Assembly: GCF_003722335.1 (NCBI RefSeq)
Contig: NZ_CP026100.1
Span: forward strand, 4,872,001-4,936,000
Direction: 5' to 3'
DNA: 64,000 bases
Origin: Caulobacter flavus
GTDB lineage: Bacteria; Pseudomonadota; Alphaproteobacteria; Caulobacterales; Caulobacteraceae
The translations under genes were made by a program, and so were the position numbers. The notes beneath the pieces were generated by a model that ran no database searches, was not told the DNA's origin, and worked only from the letters and a program-made list of their open reading frames with translations. Each line of letters starts with the position of its first letter. Positions within the stretch are counted from its first letter, which is position 1. Below are positions 61,258 to 64,000 of the stretch, in pieces.

Positions 61258-62064
61258 TTAGCGCGCTCCGGCCGGCTTGCGGAACTTGTAGATGAACTGG
61301 TCGGTCTTGCCGCGGATCGACGGGTCGAAGACCGACACGTTGCGCTTGTCGGCGGCGTCGCGCAGCACGCGGCTTTCGCCTTCGAAGACGAAGCCGGCGG
61401 CGGTGACCTCGGCCTTCACGGCTTCCGGATCGATGCGGTGCAGCTTCTCGGCGTCGCGCAGGCCCGAGCCCGGCTGGGCCGAGTGATCCAGAACCAGGTA
61501 GACGCCGCCCGGCTTCAGCGACTGGAAGACCCGGCGATTGACCACCGCCATGTCGGGCTTGCCCATCAGCGGCGTGTGCATGTCGTGGTAGTTCTGGGCG
61601 GTGAATACCAGGTCCAGCTTCTCGGGCGCGCCGAAGTTGGGCAGCAGGTTCAGGAGCACCGAGACGTTCTTGTAGGCCGGGTCGGCGGCGATGGCGTTCA
61701 CCGCCGGCTCGCGATTGGCCAGCTTGGTGAGTTCGTCGGGCACGTAGGCGTAGACGTGGCCGCGCGGACCGACGGCCTTCGACAGGATGCGGGTGAAGTA
61801 GCCCGTGCCGGGAATCAGGTCGGCGACCTTGGCCCCGTTGCGCACGCCGGCGAAGGCCAGCACCTGGGCCGGCAGGCGGTCGGCGTCGCGCCGGGTGTCG
61901 ACCTCGGGACGCAGCGGATTGTCGACCGCGGCGATGATGTTGGCCGGGATGGCGACCGGAGCATCGGCGGGCGGAGGCGGCGGCGGCGCAGCCGGTCCCA
62001 TCGGGGTCGTGGCGCACGCGGTCACGGCGAGCGCGGCGACGAGGCTGAGAAGCGGCTTACGCAT
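61258..62064 (-). CDS. Predicted lipoprotein with class I methyltransferase fold
   Basis: 268 residues. The N-terminus is a lipoprotein signal (VTAC lipobox at about residue 17), then a Pro-rich spacer. A Rossmann-like methyltransferase domain follows (about 60-240): VADLIPGTGYFTRIL in place of motif I, YVPDEL, LDLVFTAQNYHDMH and LKPGGVYLVLDH. The presence of an export signal on a SAM-type fold is odd. No partner indicates the substrate. Confidence 0.85.
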   Translation of the reverse strand: MRKPLLSLVAALAVTACATTPMGPAAPPPPPPADAPVAIPANIIAAVDNPLRPEVDTRRDADRLPAQVLAFAGVRNGAKVADLIPGTGYFTRILSKAVGPRGHVYAYVPDELTKLANREPAVNAIAADPAYKNVSVLLNLLPNFGAPEKLDLVFTAQNYHDMHTPLMGKPDMAVVNRRVFQSLKPGGVYLVLDHSAQPGSGLRDAEKLHRIDPEAVKAEVTAAGFVFEGESRVLRDAADKRNVSVFDPSIRGKTDQFIYKFRKPAGAR

Positions 62065-62153
62065 GGTCTTCCTTCCGGCGGACTTTCTTCTTTGGCTGGC
62101 GGCAAGCTAGCGAGGCCGGGCGACGGCTTCAATGCCGCTACGGCATAACGCCG

Positions 62154-63227
62154 TCAGGCGTCGGCCAGGGGAGTCCACTCTTCTTCCGGGGGGAGAGGCG
62201 CGAAGATCGCCTGGATGTCGGCGTCGTCGACGGCCTCGATGGTCGGCGGGTTCCAGCGCGGGGCGTTGTCCTTGTCGACGATCACCGCCCGCACGCCCTC
62301 GATGAAATCCGGACGCTGCACGACGCGCGAGCCGATCCGGTACTCCATGGCCATGTGCTCGGCGAAGTCGGTCATGGCCTCGCCGCGCTTGAGCTGCTCG
62401 AAGGCGACCTTGAGGGTCTGGGGCGACTTGGTCTTCAGCACGGCCAGCTGGGCCTTGCCCCAGTCGCAGGAGTCGGCCTCCAGGAACTCGAAGATCTCTT
62501 CGACGCTGTCGCCCACGAACAGGCGGTTGAGGTCCTGCTCGAAGCCCAGCAGCGGCGCCTTGCCGGCGTCGGCGCGATACATGCGCAAGGTCTCGTCGAT
62601 GCGGCGATGGTCGGCCAGGATGGCCTTCTTCAGTCCCTCGACGGCGCCGAACTCGATGAAGTGCGTGGCGATGCCCAGGCGCATGCAGTCCGCGCCCTTG
62701 ATCCGCGCGCCGGTCAGGGCAAGCCACAGGCCGGCCTTTCCCGGCAGGCGCGGCAGGTACCAGCCGCCGCCGACGTCGGGGAACAGGCCGATGCCGGTCT
62801 CGGGCATGGCGAAGGTCGTGCGCTCGGTGGCGATGCGATAGTGGGCCGGCATCGAGATGCCGACGCCGCCGCCCATGACCACCCCGTCCATGATCGCCAC
62901 GACCGGCCGGTCGTAGTGGAACAGCAGGTGGTTCAGCCGATACTCGGTGTGGAAGAACTTCCGCGCCTTGACGCCGTCGCCCGCGCCGCTTTCGGCCAGC
63001 ATGCGGATGTCGCCGCCGGCGCAGAAGCCGCGCTCGCCCGAATGGTCGATCATGACCATGTCGATCTCGGGATCGGCCTGCCATTCCAGCAGGGTCTCGA
63101 TCATCGTCTCGCACATGGAAAGCGTCAGGGCGTGCAAGGCCTTGGGCCGGTTCAGCGTGATCCGGCCAACGTTCTTCTTGACGCTGACGAGGACTTCCGG
63201 GGCCTGCTTGGGGGGAGCTTCGGTCAT
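62154..63227 (-). CDS. 3-hydroxyisobutyryl-CoA hydrolase
   Basis: 357 residues from MTEAPPKQAPEVLVSV at 63227; a much longer open frame upstream is the shadow of the phosphatase gene. Crotonase fold of the HIBYL-CoA hydrolase subgroup (size ~350, longer than enoyl-CoA hydratases): RITLNRPKALHALTL, GERGFCAGGDIRML, GVVMGGGVGI, and FAMPETGIGLFPDVGGGWYL. Hydrolyses 3-hydroxyisobutyryl-CoA in valine degradation, upstream of mmsB. Confidence 0.93.
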   Translation of the reverse strand: MTEAPPKQAPEVLVSVKKNVGRITLNRPKALHALTLSMCETMIETLLEWQADPEIDMVMIDHSGERGFCAGGDIRMLAESGAGDGVKARKFFHTEYRLNHLLFHYDRPVVAIMDGVVMGGGVGISMPAHYRIATERTTFAMPETGIGLFPDVGGGWYLPRLPGKAGLWLALTGARIKGADCMRLGIATHFIEFGAVEGLKKAILADHRRIDETLRMYRADAGKAPLLGFEQDLNRLFVGDSVEEIFEFLEADSCDWGKAQLAVLKTKSPQTLKVAFEQLKRGEAMTDFAEHMAMEYRIGSRVVQRPDFIEGVRAVIVDKDNAPRWNPPTIEAVDDADIQAIFAPLPPEEEWTPLADA

Positions 63228-63235
63228 CTGGGGTC

Positions 63236-63841
63236 TCAGGCGAATTCGGGGTCTTCGACGGGCGCGCAGTCGAAGCGGTCGATCTGGCCGCCCAGCAGAC
63301 GGTAGACCGCGTCCTGCGGCACCTCCTGGGCCAGGGTGTCGGCGCGCGACAGGCCGGCATAGGCGCCGCGCAGCAGCCGGCCGGCGACGCCGTGGCTGAC
63401 GACGATCAGGCGGCGCTCGCCCTCCGGTGCCTGGTCGGCCAGCCAGCCGGCGACACGGGCGGTGACGTCCTCGAAGGTCTCGCCGCCCGGCGCGCGGAAC
63501 GCCCATTCGTAGCTGGCGAACAGCTCGGGATTGTCGCGGCGGATATCTTCGCGCAGGCGCCCCGACCATTCGCCGACGCTGATCTCCAGCAGGCGATCGT
63601 CGAACGAGAGCGGCAGGCCCGTGCGCTCGGCGATGGCCGCGGCGGTATGGCGCGCCCGGCGCAGCGGGCTGGCGACGATCCGCCAGGCGTCGGACGGCTC
63701 GCGCGCGACCAGGTCGGCCAGCAGGTCGCCCATGGCCCGCGCCTGGGCGCGGCCCAGGGCGGTGAGGTCCGACTCGGTCTGCCCCTGGAAGCGTCCCTCG
63801 CGGTTGAACTCGGTCTGGCCGTGACGGCAGAGATAGATCAT
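63236..63841 (-). CDS. Histidine-phosphatase-family (phosphoglycerate-mutase-like) protein
   Basis: 201 residues. RHG motif YLCRHGQTEFN (phospho-histidine at residue 7), SPLRRARHTAAAI, and VVSHGVAGRLL for the second histidine. Acts on small phosphorylated metabolites; substrate unknown. Its start overlaps the stop of the upstream gene (ATGA). Confidence 0.9.
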   Translation of the reverse strand: MIYLCRHGQTEFNREGRFQGQTESDLTALGRAQARAMGDLLADLVAREPSDAWRIVASPLRRARHTAAAIAERTGLPLSFDDRLLEISVGEWSGRLREDIRRDNPELFASYEWAFRAPGGETFEDVTARVAGWLADQAPEGERRLIVVSHGVAGRLLRGAYAGLSRADTLAQEVPQDAVYRLLGGQIDRFDCAPVEDPEFA

Positions 63842-64000
63842 CGGGCCTCGAAACGCGCTTTCCGTTCGGCGACCAGATCCGCCAGCACGTCAGGCAACGG
63901 CAGGTCGAGGTCGTCATCGATCGCGGACAGATAGACGGGTTCGGACGCGGTCAGAAGCTCCGTGGCGACGAACATCATGGCTAGGCGGAGAGCCTGGAGA
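63838..64000 (-). CDS. Partial hypothetical gene, 5' end beyond window
   Basis: Open frame entering from the right edge and ending at the TGA 63838-63840. The last residues read MMFVATELLTASEPVYLSAI, then an acidic stretch and LADLVAERKARFEAR. An in-frame ATG at about 63977 could be the start, but the frame continues to the edge. Translationally coupled to the phosphatase gene. Family not recognised. Confidence 0.55.
   Translation of the reverse strand, partial: LQALRLAMMFVATELLTASEPVYLSAIDDDLDLPLPDVLADLVAERKARFEAR

Overview
The window comes from a high-GC alphaproteobacterium, most likely Caulobacter or a close relative in Caulobacteraceae. This is inferred from gene content and order: merR-ihfA-fabH-plsX-DUF177-cytochrome bc1 chaperone, rplM-rpsI next to a two-domain cold-shock/RecJ/FBPase neighbourhood, a Shemin-type 5-aminolevulinate synthase, a MucR regulator, DUF2842, and several large TonB receptors and adhesins. 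Some promoters also resemble the Caulobacter -35 TTGACG / -10 GCTANAWC form. No rRNA, CRISPR array or insertion sequence was seen. Both window ends cut through genes.

Region by region. (1) 1-14.7 kb: the 3' end of a large two-partner-type adhesin with YDG/MBG repeats; a complete cell-surface-signalling cassette (ECF sigma, FecR anti-sigma, STN-containing TonB receptor) whose last gene is a secreted purple-acid-phosphatase-like enzyme; phosphoglucomutase; and a two-gene unit of unknown function (SWIM zinc finger protein plus a 982-residue helical-repeat protein). (2) 14.7-21.5 kb: a 2,028-residue classical autotransporter, then a poorly coding, less GC-rich gap ending at tRNA-Arg. (3) 21.5-25.7 kb: a tRNA-rich segment (Arg, Pro, two tandem Glu) with a complex I NDUFS4-family gene, a DUF192 protein, a double cold-shock protein and recJ. 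(4) 25.7-31.7 kb: both FBPase classes side by side (fbp, glpX) downstream of hom and an AlaC-type aminotransferase. (5) 31.7-41.9 kb: phaC, a SoxR regulator with its operator and divergent target, a hybrid histidine kinase, argC, rplM-rpsI and an alkaline phosphatase. (6) 41.9-54.9 kb: heme A synthase, tRNA-Pro(GGG), merR/ihfA/fabH/plsX/DUF177/bc1 chaperone, bamE, a response regulator, the proton-pumping pyrophosphatase hppA, thiL-nusB-ribH. (7) 54.9-64 kb: nrdR-glyA, mucR, hemA, and a valine-degradation/phosphatase block.

Most of the window is core housekeeping. The accessory or less understood parts are the adhesin, the sigma/receptor/phosphatase cassette, the SWIM/helical-repeat pair, the autotransporter, the gap at 20.85-21.5 kb, and a lipoprotein with a methyltransferase fold. 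Several non-coding elements are readable: a textbook SoxR operator, two tRNA promoters, ribosomal and ihfA promoters, rho-independent terminators, a leader hairpin that would bury the hppA Shine-Dalgarno sequence, and two perfect palindromes. All function calls come from reading protein and DNA motifs; no database search was run.
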